A stretch of 64,000 nucleotides of DNA from a virus, in IMG/VR virus record IMGVR_UViG_3300017987_004587, positions 1 to 64,000 of that record; one strand, given 5' to 3'. The translations under genes were made by a program, and so were the position numbers. Shown here one piece after another: positions 47,776 to 55,489 of the stretch (positions are counted from its first letter, which is position 1; every line of letters begins with the position of its first letter). Under the pieces are notes generated by a model that saw nothing but the letters and a program-made list of their open reading frames with translations, searched no databases and was not told the DNA's origin.

Positions 47776-48753
47776 CTAAAACCACATTGTAAATATCTTT
47801 TTTAATTCTTCTCTTAAATCATTCCGAATCTCATTTTTTAGATCATCTAAAATATCTCTACGTAACTTTTTATACAATTCGACACCTAATTCTTCTTTTA
47901 TATCTTTTTTAATGAGAGTGATTAAAGTATTTTCAGAATCTTTAATTAAATTTGAAGCAGGCGCTTTATTCCCAAGCTGAATTTGATCTCCCTCAAGAGG
48001 CAAACACGAAACACCTGCTTCAAATTTAAAACTTCTCCCAATTTTTGCAACATGATTTTTCCATAGATCATATTTTCGATAACGGTTGTCATGCTGAAGA
48101 TGAGTTACCCAAGTAGTCGGTGAACGTAGTTGCCCACAAACTAAGCCTTTATTCCAGGCTTTTACAGCAAGTCGTGCGTCTTCATGTCCATAAAGACGAT
48201 CCTCAGAAAACTTATGCCGCGACCAAAAAGATCGAGACATGGCCATTGTAGCTCCGTTTACAGCAGGAGTCCGTTCGAATAAAATCCCTCCCACTATTAT
48301 CTCAGTTTTACCTTGAGTTCTTTTTCGTGACAGTCGAGAACGTCCATCAGTGTCACGAACTTCAAGACAGCAAACACCTAATCTATTTTTAAAATGTGCA
48401 TAAACCAACCAAAGAAAATAAACCCATCTTCTACATACAAGAATATCATTATCTAATTTGATTAAAAGATCTCCTTTACTTTGACTAAAAGCTAAATTAA
48501 CTGCACGACCTATCCCCAAATTCTTCTTATTTTCAATAATTTTGATATTGCGCTGCCCACTTTTCTTCTGGGCATTTTGTATATAAGTCTTCAATTTTTG
48601 GACCGTATTATCTGTAGAACCATTATCAATAATAATAATTTCAGTTTTTAAGGGAGTATGTTTGAATAAATGATTAAGTGTGCGTTCGGTATATGGCCAC
48701 CTATTAAATGTTGTCAGAGCAATCGAAATTTTATGTTCAGGATAACTCAACAT
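47776..48753 (-). CDS. GT2-family glycosyltransferase, tandem copy 2, with C-terminal helix
   Basis: A 325-residue GT-A enzyme. ISIALTTFNRWPYTERTLNH, IIIDNGSTDNTVQKL, LGIGRAVNLAFSQSKGDLLI and KLDNDILVCRRWVYFLW align with the downstream copy. Extra here is a C-terminal helical region (about residues 265-325: LIKKDIKEELGVELYKKLRR, DLREELKKIF) suited to dimerisation or membrane contact. Ends 1 nt before the next gene. Confidence 0.8.
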   Translation of the reverse strand: MLSYPEHKISIALTTFNRWPYTERTLNHLFKHTPLKTEIIIIDNGSTDNTVQKLKTYIQNAQKKSGQRNIKIIENKKNLGIGRAVNLAFSQSKGDLLIKLDNDILVCRRWVYFLWLVYAHFKNRLGVCCLEVRDTDGRSRLSRKRTQGKTEIIVGGILFERTPAVNGATMAMSRSFWSRHKFSEDRLYGHEDARLAVKAWNKGLVCGQLRSPTTWVTHLQHDNRYRKYDLWKNHVAKIGRSFKFEAGVSCLPLEGDQIQLGNKAPASNLIKDSENTLITLIKKDIKEELGVELYKKLRRDILDDLKNEIRNDLREELKKIFTMWF

Positions 48754-48754
48754 G

Positions 48755-49501
48755 CTAAAAATCTCTTTTCAAAACTTCGAACTTTTCCTCAGGATCTTTT
48801 TGGTATAATTTAAATTTCTTGCTATGCGTGAAATCTGAAAAAATCTGAGAATTCTTCTCAGACCATCTGTTTTTATTCCTTTTAGGCATACCTCCGTTTA
48901 CTGATAAAAACTCAAAAAAACGTTTTGGTTGGTGGAGAGTGTAATAAGGAACCCATTTATATAAACCAGCTTTACAAATACGATAAGTCCATTCACAATG
49001 CTCATAACCATAACCTTTAAATGCCGGGTTCAAATAACCCACTTTCTGTAGCACTTTTTGAGTAATAAAAACAAATTGACCATTTAAATCTCCAGAACCA
49101 TATAAAGGTATTCCTTTATATATCTTAGGTTTATAAGTTGCCAAACAACCATAATTAAAATGATGCAAACCTGTTTTTTTATGGGTATTTATAGTATATT
49201 GAAACAACTGAGGTTTCACCAATAAAATATCATCCTCAAAAAGAAAGATATATTCAAAGTTCTTGAGTACTTTTAAAAGTCTATTCTTATTTGCAGCGAC
49301 TCCTTGGTTCTTAGCCAAAATCGAAACAATATCTTTTTGTTGTCTTAAAAAATTTTGGGTACCATCTGTGCAGCCATCAGAAGCAAATACAACGAGATAT
49401 CCCTTTGTAAGATTAAATCTTCTTAAGGTTGCTAGAATAGATCGCACATTATTTAAACGGTTAAAACATGAAATGCCAATGCCTATTGTTTTATTTCGCA
49501 T
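48755..49501 (-). CDS. GT2-family glycosyltransferase, first gene of the glycan operon
   Basis: A 248-residue GT-A protein. IGIGISCFNRLNNVRSILAT, VVFASDGCTDGTQNFLRQQ and FLFEDDILLVKPQLFQYTIN (EDD site) match GT2. The C-terminus is basic (KRNKNRWSEKNSQIF). It is the most upstream gene of the minus-strand glycan block. No convincing promoter was found in the 43-nt gap to the next gene, so the block may be read through from above. Confidence 0.75.
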   Translation of the reverse strand: MRNKTIGIGISCFNRLNNVRSILATLRRFNLTKGYLVVFASDGCTDGTQNFLRQQKDIVSILAKNQGVAANKNRLLKVLKNFEYIFLFEDDILLVKPQLFQYTINTHKKTGLHHFNYGCLATYKPKIYKGIPLYGSGDLNGQFVFITQKVLQKVGYLNPAFKGYGYEHCEWTYRICKAGLYKWVPYYTLHQPKRFFEFLSVNGGMPKRNKNRWSEKNSQIFSDFTHSKKFKLYQKDPEEKFEVLKRDF

Positions 49502-49544
49502 AACTTAGTAACAGATATAAGTTCTTTATGACCAAGAGAGGAAA

Positions 49545-51044
49545 TTAAGGCAGGATCTGTTTGAATTTTCTTTTGATCTCACCAGCCTGCAACAGCATAA
49601 TTTTAGAAGATTTGCCAGCCAACTTTTCAATATATCTGTACTGTTCTTGAGTATGTTTGTAAGGCGAAACATGGCTCACTTCATGAATGATAATACCTAA
49701 ACCTTGATCAGTAAAAGGAGATTTTGTGAAGAACTCGCAATACTTATTCAAAGACTTTCTGTACAACCGAATCAAAAAGGCACCATTACCTTCACTCCCA
49801 CAATCAGCAAGCCGTCTACCTCCTGGATAGGAGTTTTCAATAACCTCAACTCGCCAAGAATAAGAAGGTTCAAGCTGTTCAGCAAACCACTTCACAAAGT
49901 CAACGATCTTCTTATCTCTAGGACTAAGGTCTTCATATGAAGTGACCTTAGGCGTCCACTCTGAACTCTGAGTACGTCCAAACCAATCTAAATCTCCCTC
50001 CATAGTCTGCTTCATGAACTTCTTGACTGTTGGTCTTCTCTGCTTAAACGCTTTTCGCCAACCCTGAGAAAGATGCCCAGTTACAACGACTCGGGCCCCT
50101 TTCTCAGAAACTAAAATATTCTGAGCATGATCCAAATTAGTTCCTACAACCGTATTTGCCCCAAAGCGCTTCTGGATCACTTTATCTTGAACTTCTGGGT
50201 CTGAATCTCCGATTACTTGACCTACGTAATCTGCTGTTACTTCCTCTTTAGTTAGTTTAGATACACGACGCTCCAAAAGCTGTTTGTAAAGACGCTTTTT
50301 ATAAGTCTCACGGATATGATTTCGCTCAGGTGGAATCGAAATACGTTGTAGAATATTCACATCATAAGGATAGTCAAGTAGAACGTCAACAGGAATGCCC
50401 ATTTCATAGATATAAGCAACATCATGTTTCTTCTCATAAAGTTCAACAGTAGTCATTCTAAGTTTTTCATGTTCTCTTAAACTATCATCATAAATAACAG
50501 TCTTTAAATTAATCTCATCATACTCCTCGAGTTTTTCTCGAGGTTCTATTTTAAGACCATTAATGTAAAAACTAACATTTTCTGGGATAATCAAAAATTG
50601 ACACCAAGAAATAATCTTATCAATTGACTCAGATGGCCATTCTGTAATAAACAATCTTAGACAGGTACCTTTTTCAGTTCTATCAGGAAGTTCTTTGCGT
50701 TTACTCTTTAAGATATCAAATGAAATTGAACCATTTTGGGAAAATACCAAAGCTTTATCTGCGACTATAATAAGTTCTTTAATTCCACGTCCCATTCTAC
50801 CACGACTTGTCGGCTTGAGTCTCTTATCTGTTTTAAAGAGTGTCCAAAGGGTGCTGAGATCTCGAACCCCTCCTTCGCAATCGTCTTCTATTTGAAGGAT
50901 GATTTCTTCAAATTCTTCCTTAATATCGAGTTTAAAACAAGTTGGACTCTCATCAAGTATGTTTTGAATTGCCTCACGCACTAGTTCTTCAGGAGATCGA
51001 GAAAGATTCTTTTTTCGCCAAGCATCCAAATCAACTTCTAGCAT
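49545..51044 (-). CDS. GHKL ATPase with C-terminal HExxH-like motif
   Basis: A 499-residue protein. The N-terminal region has the Bergerat ATP-binding signature: EELVREAIQNILDESP (E..N box), IEDDCEGGVRD (DxGxG variant) and GRMGRGIKELI (GxGxxG lid). The middle is helical and basic. Near the C-terminus IIHEVSHVSPYKHTQEQYRYIE offers an HExxH-like zinc metallopeptidase motif (HEVSH). An ATPase joined to a protease-like site suggests an ATP-driven regulatory or remodelling protein; T4 rIIA is one GHKL phage protein for comparison, but no closer link is visible. I start at ATG 51044; the frame beyond begins at TTG and is unlikely. Confidence 0.65.
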   Translation of the reverse strand: MLEVDLDAWRKKNLSRSPEELVREAIQNILDESPTCFKLDIKEEFEEIILQIEDDCEGGVRDLSTLWTLFKTDKRLKPTSRGRMGRGIKELIIVADKALVFSQNGSISFDILKSKRKELPDRTEKGTCLRLFITEWPSESIDKIISWCQFLIIPENVSFYINGLKIEPREKLEEYDEINLKTVIYDDSLREHEKLRMTTVELYEKKHDVAYIYEMGIPVDVLLDYPYDVNILQRISIPPERNHIRETYKKRLYKQLLERRVSKLTKEEVTADYVGQVIGDSDPEVQDKVIQKRFGANTVVGTNLDHAQNILVSEKGARVVVTGHLSQGWRKAFKQRRPTVKKFMKQTMEGDLDWFGRTQSSEWTPKVTSYEDLSPRDKKIVDFVKWFAEQLEPSYSWRVEVIENSYPGGRRLADCGSEGNGAFLIRLYRKSLNKYCEFFTKSPFTDQGLGIIIHEVSHVSPYKHTQEQYRYIEKLAGKSSKIMLLQAGEIKRKFKQILP

Positions 51045-51136
51045 AACTATAACTTCTTTCTTTTTATATTGTACAAGAATGGCACAAAGATATTTACAAA
51101 GTAAACTTTTTAATAATAACAAGATAACTGAAGTGC

Positions 51137-51685
51137 TTATTTCAAGAAGGAATCATATGACCAAAATTTTGTTTTCTTAGGTCTTGGATCATAATCTCGA
51201 GTGAAACTATGAGTCCACTCTGGGTGGACAAAGTTTTGATTCGGACGGACAGCATAACCTGAAGGATCGAGCAAAAGTTTAAATATAGCAGTACCTGGAA
51301 CTACAAGACATTTAACACTATTTTCAATTAAATTAATCCATCGCTCTGCTAAAGATTGATCAGTTCTTTCTCCAATCCAGTCAGCATCTGGAGGTATGAA
51401 AACAAGCCCTTTCTCTTTCTGAACTTCTCTTACAAAGTCAATAAACCACATATAGTGACGAACAGGTGCGATATGTGGGTTCTTCCTAAGAGCAAAAGTT
51501 CTACAATCGACAATCGTTAACTCTTTTGCTTTAACAAAAGGAATATCAGGATGAGGAGAAATTAAATGCTTAGAATTCTGTTCTAGATCAAATGTACTCT
51601 TCTTACCTACTAATGAAGTAATGCAAGGTACCCATTCAGGTTTTTGGATGAGATCACTCAATGAAAACCAAGTCCACCTTTCCAT
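51137..51685 (-). CDS. Hypothetical protein
   Basis: A 182-residue protein with a Trp-rich N-terminus (MERWTWFSLSDLIQKPEWVP), an alpha/beta body (LTIVDCRTFALRKNPHIAPV; VFIPPDADWIGERTD) and a C-terminus of aromatic and basic residues. VFIPPDAD looks like a ligand-binding loop. It overlaps the Toprim gene start region by 32 nt, so it follows directly in translation. I do not recognise a family. Confidence 0.5.
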   Translation of the reverse strand: MERWTWFSLSDLIQKPEWVPCITSLVGKKSTFDLEQNSKHLISPHPDIPFVKAKELTIVDCRTFALRKNPHIAPVRHYMWFIDFVREVQKEKGLVFIPPDADWIGERTDQSLAERWINLIENSVKCLVVPGTAIFKLLLDPSGYAVRPNQNFVHPEWTHSFTRDYDPRPKKTKFWSYDSFLK

Positions 51686-52451
51686 GTTTTTGATATACGG
51701 CGTACGGATCCTTTCCTTCGGGGCTATAGAAACAAGCGCGATTCTGATCTATAAACTTCGAAGATTTAATTAAACCATAACCATCCATATCAAAACAAAC
51801 GACCCAATTAGCAGTCTTTAATTGTTCCATATGATTTGGTGTAATTTCAATAGAACCAAGACCAACTATATTTTTATAACCACTCTCATTAAAAGCAACA
51901 TAATCAAGAAAACCTTCGCATAAAACCAGTTGTTGACCTTTGCTACATTTATGAAGACCAAAAGTAGCTTGCTGACCAATAGGAAATAACCACTTGAAAC
52001 TATTTTGAACAATCTGAGGGTTGAGTATACGAAAGCCTATCTCATTAATCTTGCCTTCCCAATCCCTACTAGGAATTACCATAAATTGAGCATTAAAAAT
52101 ACTTACACCGGCAGATTTCCAAAAATTAAGCTGCTCTTTGTTAAATAAAACATAAGCATTTTCAAAACAATTCTGTTCTGAAACAGTAAACAAACCTACT
52201 TCATATTTATCAAGAATCTTAGAAGAAAGACCACGAAAATCTATATTTTTAGATTGTTTACGCGAAGTTATACAAGATTTAATGAAATCTTCAGATTGTT
52301 GGAATGAAAAAGATAGTTTACAGTGCTTTTGAACGTGTTTTTGGCCATAAAGACCTATAATAGAACGAGTGAGAGGTTTAGCAATCAAATCTATACCATC
52401 GTAGGCCAATTTATAACGAAATGCTTGCCGATCTATAAATGCATGTCTCAT
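51654..52451 (-). CDS. Toprim-domain primase-like protein
   Basis: A 265-residue protein. The second half is a Toprim domain: LVLCEGFLDYVAFNESGYKN (E of the CEGFxD motif), GLGSIEITPNHMEQL, and WVVCFDMDGYG followed by YSPEGKDPYAVY. This resembles DnaG-type primases and related proteins but lacks the zinc-binding N-terminal domain and is short. The first half is helical and basic. A -10 box (TATAAT) lies 5 nt before the ATG, suggesting an almost leaderless message. It may be a truncated primase or a Toprim nuclease. Confidence 0.7.
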   Translation of the reverse strand: MRHAFIDRQAFRYKLAYDGIDLIAKPLTRSIIGLYGQKHVQKHCKLSFSFQQSEDFIKSCITSRKQSKNIDFRGLSSKILDKYEVGLFTVSEQNCFENAYVLFNKEQLNFWKSAGVSIFNAQFMVIPSRDWEGKINEIGFRILNPQIVQNSFKWLFPIGQQATFGLHKCSKGQQLVLCEGFLDYVAFNESGYKNIVGLGSIEITPNHMEQLKTANWVVCFDMDGYGLIKSSKFIDQNRACFYSPEGKDPYAVYQKHGKVDLVFIE

Positions 52452-52456
52452 GCAAC

Positions 52457-52462
52457 ATTATA
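52457..52462 (-). promoter_or_regulatory. TATAAT box adjacent to the Toprim start
   Basis: TTGTATAATGTTGCATG on the minus strand: an extended -10 (TGTATAAT) with 5 nt to the start codon and no Shine-Dalgarno sequence. The upstream sequence also forms the terminator stem at 52466-52498. Confidence 0.4.
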
Positions 52463-52465
52463 CAA

Positions 52466-52498
52466 AAAATAAGAGTAGTTGTTAACTACTCTTATTTT
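52466..52498 (-). terminator. Intrinsic terminator
   Basis: A 15-bp perfect stem (AAAATAAGAGTAGTT / AACTACTCTTATTTT) with a 3-nt loop, flanked by T-runs on both strands. It follows the stop of the leader-bearing gene at 52510 on the minus strand and separates that operon from the Toprim gene. Confidence 0.85.
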
Positions 52499-52509
52499 AA
52501 TTTAGCAAT

Positions 52510-53082
52510 CTATTCATAATCAGCGGGATTTATATTCATCACTTTAAAATACTGATCAGCGTTTGTTGATATATTTTTCTTTACAGCATCTATATGTTTT
52601 TTCATCTCATCATCACTAAGTAACATGAGTATTGATTTCACAAATGCTGTAGCTTTGCGCGCAAGATCTTCAAAAGCATTTGGAAAATATATCTCGTCTG
52701 TTATCCACTCGAGCGTTTTGGCTGGGTCTTGAAGAACATCTTTCTTAAAAATCTCAATAGCTCCAGATGAAAGATTTCTATTTGAATAATACATATTTGT
52801 TAAATCTGTAATCGACTCTTTTGCAGTAGAATTTACTAACGCTTGGGCTAGGATTTTTGGGTAACCTTCTGACCAGTCAAGATAACTCCACCCAGACGGA
52901 AACCAATTATGGGGCGCCCCAGCATTCATCATCTTGGTAATTTCATCTACACCGAGATTATTAAGGTAATCCATAAAATCAGCGTAGACATCAAATTCTT
53001 CTGCGTCTCTTCCTTGCACTGCCTTTTTCTGTGTTTTTGCTAAATCTTGAGCGATCTTTTTGAGTTCTTCTGCTGGGTTCAT
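52510..53082 (-). CDS. Leader-bearing virion-type protein (MNPAEELKKIAQDLA)
   Basis: A 190-residue protein with leader MNPAEELKKIAQDLAKTQKK, then an acidic, helical body (DAEEFDVYADFMDYLNNLGV ... KKNISTNADQYFKVMNINPA). GGAGAGAAAAA precedes the ATG. Its leader is nearly the same as those at 53117, 53521, 15060 and 15481. Body unknown. If the leader is a capsid-targeting pro-sequence, this would be an internal head protein. Confidence 0.6.
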   Translation of the reverse strand: MNPAEELKKIAQDLAKTQKKAVQGRDAEEFDVYADFMDYLNNLGVDEITKMMNAGAPHNWFPSGWSYLDWSEGYPKILAQALVNSTAKESITDLTNMYYSNRNLSSGAIEIFKKDVLQDPAKTLEWITDEIYFPNAFEDLARKATAFVKSILMLLSDDEMKKHIDAVKKNISTNADQYFKVMNINPADYE

Positions 53083-53116
53083 TTTTTCTCTCCAAATGAA
53101 TCAAACTAAATAATAT

Positions 53117-53494
53117 TTAATAATAAACCATAGACTCTAAAACAAGTGTTCCGCCTGTGGTACTAACTACATCAGTTGCTGTGGCTAAGAAATCATGAAG
53201 ATCTTCATAGTCTACTGGAAGGTCAGATGATTCTGGCTCAACTACTTTATCAAGAAAAGCACTCATTGCCATGCCGAAGTCTTCTTCATTTTCTCCCAGT
53301 TTAAAATCTCGAGCGGATTCTAAAAGATCCTCTGGGACTCCTTTTAATACGGCAGTTATCTTTGGAGATCTTCCAGTACTGGGTGAAGAAACTTCGAGTG
53401 AGACACCTCCAGTGAAATCCTTCTTCCAATTCCATTTTAAATCTTCTTTATCAAGTTCTTCTGCGATCTTTTTGAGTTCTTCTGCGGAGTTCAT
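53117..53494 (-). CDS. Leader-bearing virion-type protein (MNSAEELKKIAEELD)
   Basis: A 125-residue protein with leader MNSAEELKKIAEELDKEDLK and a beta-rich acidic body (WKKDFTGGVSLEVSSPSTGR ... DLHDFLATATDVVSTTGGTL). The ribosome-binding site is weak. The leader DNA (gcgatctttttgagttc in plus-strand form) is also conserved among the three adjacent genes, suggesting duplication. Function unknown. Confidence 0.6.
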   Translation of the reverse strand: MNSAEELKKIAEELDKEDLKWNWKKDFTGGVSLEVSSPSTGRSPKITAVLKGVPEDLLESARDFKLGENEEDFGMAMSAFLDKVVEPESSDLPVDYEDLHDFLATATDVVSTTGGTLVLESMVYY

Positions 53495-53520
53495 GTTTGA
53501 TTCTCATTAAAAACTAATTT

Positions 53521-53853
53521 TTAGAGTTCAGGATGTCCTTCAGGAATTCTCCAGATAATCTTACCTGGCTCCACTTTATACACAACATAAAGTGGAGTTT
53601 CAAAGGCATCCTCAATTAAATCTGGATCATATTTATCCTGCACTTGAGGACGAATAGTTTTCTCAAGTTCTTCTCCAAGTTCTGTATCATCTGCAGTTTC
53701 CATTGATTCCAATGCCAAATTAGTAATATATTCAGGCAAACCTGACATCTCAATTGTTTTTGAATCAACTCTATGAATTTCAACTTCTTCATCTCTCTTC
53801 AAATTTTGCTCTAACTCTGCAGCGATCTTTTTGAGTTCTCTTGCTGGGTTCAT
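53521..53853 (-). CDS. Leader-bearing virion-type protein (MNPARELKKIAAELE)
   Basis: A 110-residue protein with leader MNPARELKKIAAELEQNLKR and a compact acidic body (EVEIHRVDSKTIEMSGLPEY ... PLYVVYKVEPGKIIWRIPEG). AAAGGGACACACA precedes the ATG. A late-promoter-like motif lies at 53899-53912, making this the first gene of a late operon of leader-bearing proteins. Confidence 0.6.
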   Translation of the reverse strand: MNPARELKKIAAELEQNLKRDEEVEIHRVDSKTIEMSGLPEYITNLALESMETADDTELGEELEKTIRPQVQDKYDPDLIEDAFETPLYVVYKVEPGKIIWRIPEGHPEL

Positions 53854-53898
53854 TGTGTGTCCCTTTAAAAACCAAAAACTAATTTTTAAATCTCGATA

Positions 53899-53912
53899 AT
53901 TAGTAGATTATT
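53899..53912 (-). promoter_or_regulatory. Putative late promoter motif (AATAATCTACTAAT)
   Basis: A near match to the late motif on the minus strand, 45 nt upstream of the start at 53853. Two positions differ from the consensus TATAATTyACTAAT. Confidence 0.45.
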
Positions 53913-53946
53913 TAGAAAATCTAGAAATAAATTTAGTGATCTACCG

Positions 53947-54126
53947 TTAGCTAAAGCACATGGCTTTCTTTGTTTTGATTCTTGTGATAGGACGATCTAC
54001 CCCAGGAGTTGGGCCATTAACCCAGTGGCAGAAAACTGTTTCAACATCTAAACTAGAAAAATCACGAAGACAGCGAAGCAGGTCTTCTTTGCTAAAAATT
54101 TTTTCGTCATTCAGTACTATCTTCAT
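53947..54126 (-). CDS. Hypothetical protein, 59 aa
   Basis: A 59-residue frame, MKIVLNDEKIFSKEDLLRCL ... TVFCHWVNGPTPGVDRPITR. AGGAG precedes the ATG with an 8-nt gap, and it overlaps the stop of the DUF551 gene by 20 nt. It is short but has a normal alpha/beta pattern. The plus-strand frame of similar length over it (53960-54160) is a shadow. Confidence 0.55.
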   Translation of the reverse strand: MKIVLNDEKIFSKEDLLRCLRDFSSLDVETVFCHWVNGPTPGVDRPITRIKTKKAMCFS

Positions 54127-54583
54127 TTTTAAGACTCCTATCTTGATTAACAGGAACTAAACGATACAAAGAGTCTTGATAACAAACAATTTTCTCTTCT
54201 TCATTATGGAAGAAAACATCCCTTGGTTTTAAAAGATAGGGCAAAACGAAAAGAAGAACAAAAAATACTGTGCTCAACAAAAAGATATAAATAAAAAATG
54301 GAAGATTATCAGAAAAGAAATTCTTGGCTGTATGTTTTAATCCGGGAGGCCCTGGTAAAGGCATCCAATGGGTTATATCTGAATAACCTAAACCTTCATC
54401 AGTATGATAACTATGGCGAGGAGTTTTATCAGAAGAACAAGCATCTCCTCCCACCCATTCAAAAATACATGAAACAACTCCACTTTTAGGACCATAAGCT
54501 ATGACATGCATTGTATCATGAAAACTATTAATAAAACCGGGCTGAGGGTGCTTTCCATCTTGACAATCAATCCATTTGCTCAT
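54107..54583 (-). CDS. DUF551-like protein with one TM segment
   Basis: A 158-residue protein. The N-terminal part ends with DITHWMPLPGPPG, the mark of the DUF551 family (THWMPLPEPP), and starts WIDCQDGKHPQPG. A single strong TM segment follows (about residues 97-118, FFIYIFLLSTVFFVLLFVLPYL) and then a cytoplasmic-looking tail (DVFFHNEEEKIVCYQDSLYR). DUF551 normally stands alone in phage genomes, so the membrane extension is an added feature. Function unknown. Confidence 0.75.
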   Translation of the reverse strand: MSKWIDCQDGKHPQPGFINSFHDTMHVIAYGPKSGVVSCIFEWVGGDACSSDKTPRHSYHTDEGLGYSDITHWMPLPGPPGLKHTAKNFFSDNLPFFIYIFLLSTVFFVLLFVLPYLLKPRDVFFHNEEEKIVCYQDSLYRLVPVNQDRSLKNEDSTE

Positions 54584-54756
54584 TGATAAACCTCATAACT
54601 TCGTTTCATTCCACATTTGGAACAAGTCCACACTACATATTCAGGATAACTCTCTCTGCTTTCAGGTAGATAATCATGGTCACAATCAGAATCCCCTCCT
54701 GAGCTTACACCAGTAAAGGGACAACAATAATCAGGCAATTCAATCTTTCGATTCAT
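54580..54756 (-). CDS. Small zinc-binding protein
   Basis: A 58-residue protein, MNRKIELPDYCCPFTGVSSG ... YVVWTCSKCGMKRSYEVYQ. CCPF and a terminal CSKCG form a possible zinc ribbon, with DCDHDY between. A longer frame from a TTG start (54777) preceded by no clear site is the alternative. The end overlaps the DUF551 start by 4 nt. Confidence 0.55.
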   Translation of the reverse strand: MNRKIELPDYCCPFTGVSSGGDSDCDHDYLPESRESYPEYVVWTCSKCGMKRSYEVYQ

Positions 54757-54928
54757 TTTGAGGAATCCATTCTCCAAAGATCTCTTGGGTTTTGAAATTC
54801 CAAGACATGCGAGTGATTCCTACATAGTAACTAGAAGCAATTTCAAAGGATGACGAAGAAGCTGAGATAATCTGATTTAAAGTGAGCAAAAAATCCTCAC
54901 TTGTTGCCGCTGTACGCAATTCAAACAT
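54740..54928 (-). CDS. Small hypothetical protein
   Basis: A 62-residue protein, MFELRTAATSEDFLLTLNQI ..., with Ser-rich middle and FGEWIPQNESKD end. GAAAGAGATATGC precedes the ATG at 54928. No family recognised. Confidence 0.5.
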   Translation of the reverse strand: MFELRTAATSEDFLLTLNQIISASSSSFEIASSYYVGITRMSWNFKTQEIFGEWIPQNESKD

Positions 54929-54966
54929 GCATATCTCTTTCAACGTTTGATTATATAATTAGAAGC

Positions 54967-55269
54967 TTATGAATCTTCAGATGAAAACTTAACTCTTAAA
55001 CCTTCGGACTGAGCATCATAGAGAAGTTTGATTTCTGAAGGAGTGAAAGACTTAGTTGGAAAAATCAAAACTGATCCAATTTGCTTACCAGACAAGTCCA
55101 TCCAGGAAATAACATCAAACAGTGCTTTTAAATAACCCTTCCTAACTAAATCTCTATCAGTGAAGCTGTTCACTGTATCGCATTCTTGAGCTTCTAAAAC
55201 ATTTAGAATTTCATCTCGAATTTTTAAACGTAATTCTGCCATTTCAACAAAATTTTGACCGTCAAACAT
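54967..55269 (-). CDS. Hypothetical helical protein
   Basis: A 100-residue helical protein (MFDGQNFVEMAELRLKIRDE ... SFTPSEIKLLYDAQSEGLRV). No recognised motif. It overlaps nothing and is separated by 11 nt from the zinc protein upstream. Confidence 0.5.
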   Translation of the reverse strand: MFDGQNFVEMAELRLKIRDEILNVLEAQECDTVNSFTDRDLVRKGYLKALFDVISWMDLSGKQIGSVLIFPTKSFTPSEIKLLYDAQSEGLRVKFSSEDS

Positions 55270-55279
55270 AATTAACTCC

Positions 55280-55489
55280 CTAATCTAGACGTGTTAAACC
55301 CAGTTCGATAAAAGAATCTTCTACAATTTTATCAGGCTCGAATTCTAAAACTTCTTCAAAAATCCATTCATGTCCGCAATAAGGACATTGACATCCGTCA
55401 ATGTCTGGAACAGTACAATCATTAAGATCTCCTAGGTTAACATAACAATATTTTTTACAAGCAGGGCAATAAACTTTATCGTACATCAA
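55280..55489 (-). CDS. Small zinc-ribbon protein
   Basis: A 69-residue protein with CPACKKYCYV near the N-terminus and CQCPYCGHEW about 22 residues later: a zinc ribbon with a CPYC finger end. The remainder is acidic. Overlaps the next start upstream by 4 nt. Confidence 0.6.
   Translation of the reverse strand: MMYDKVYCPACKKYCYVNLGDLNDCTVPDIDGCQCPYCGHEWIFEEVLEFEPDKIVEDSFIELGLTRLD

Noticed and set aside
53960-54160. Plus-strand ORF of 66 aa
   Set aside because: Shadow of the 59-aa minus-strand gene at 53947-54126, which has an AGGAG site.
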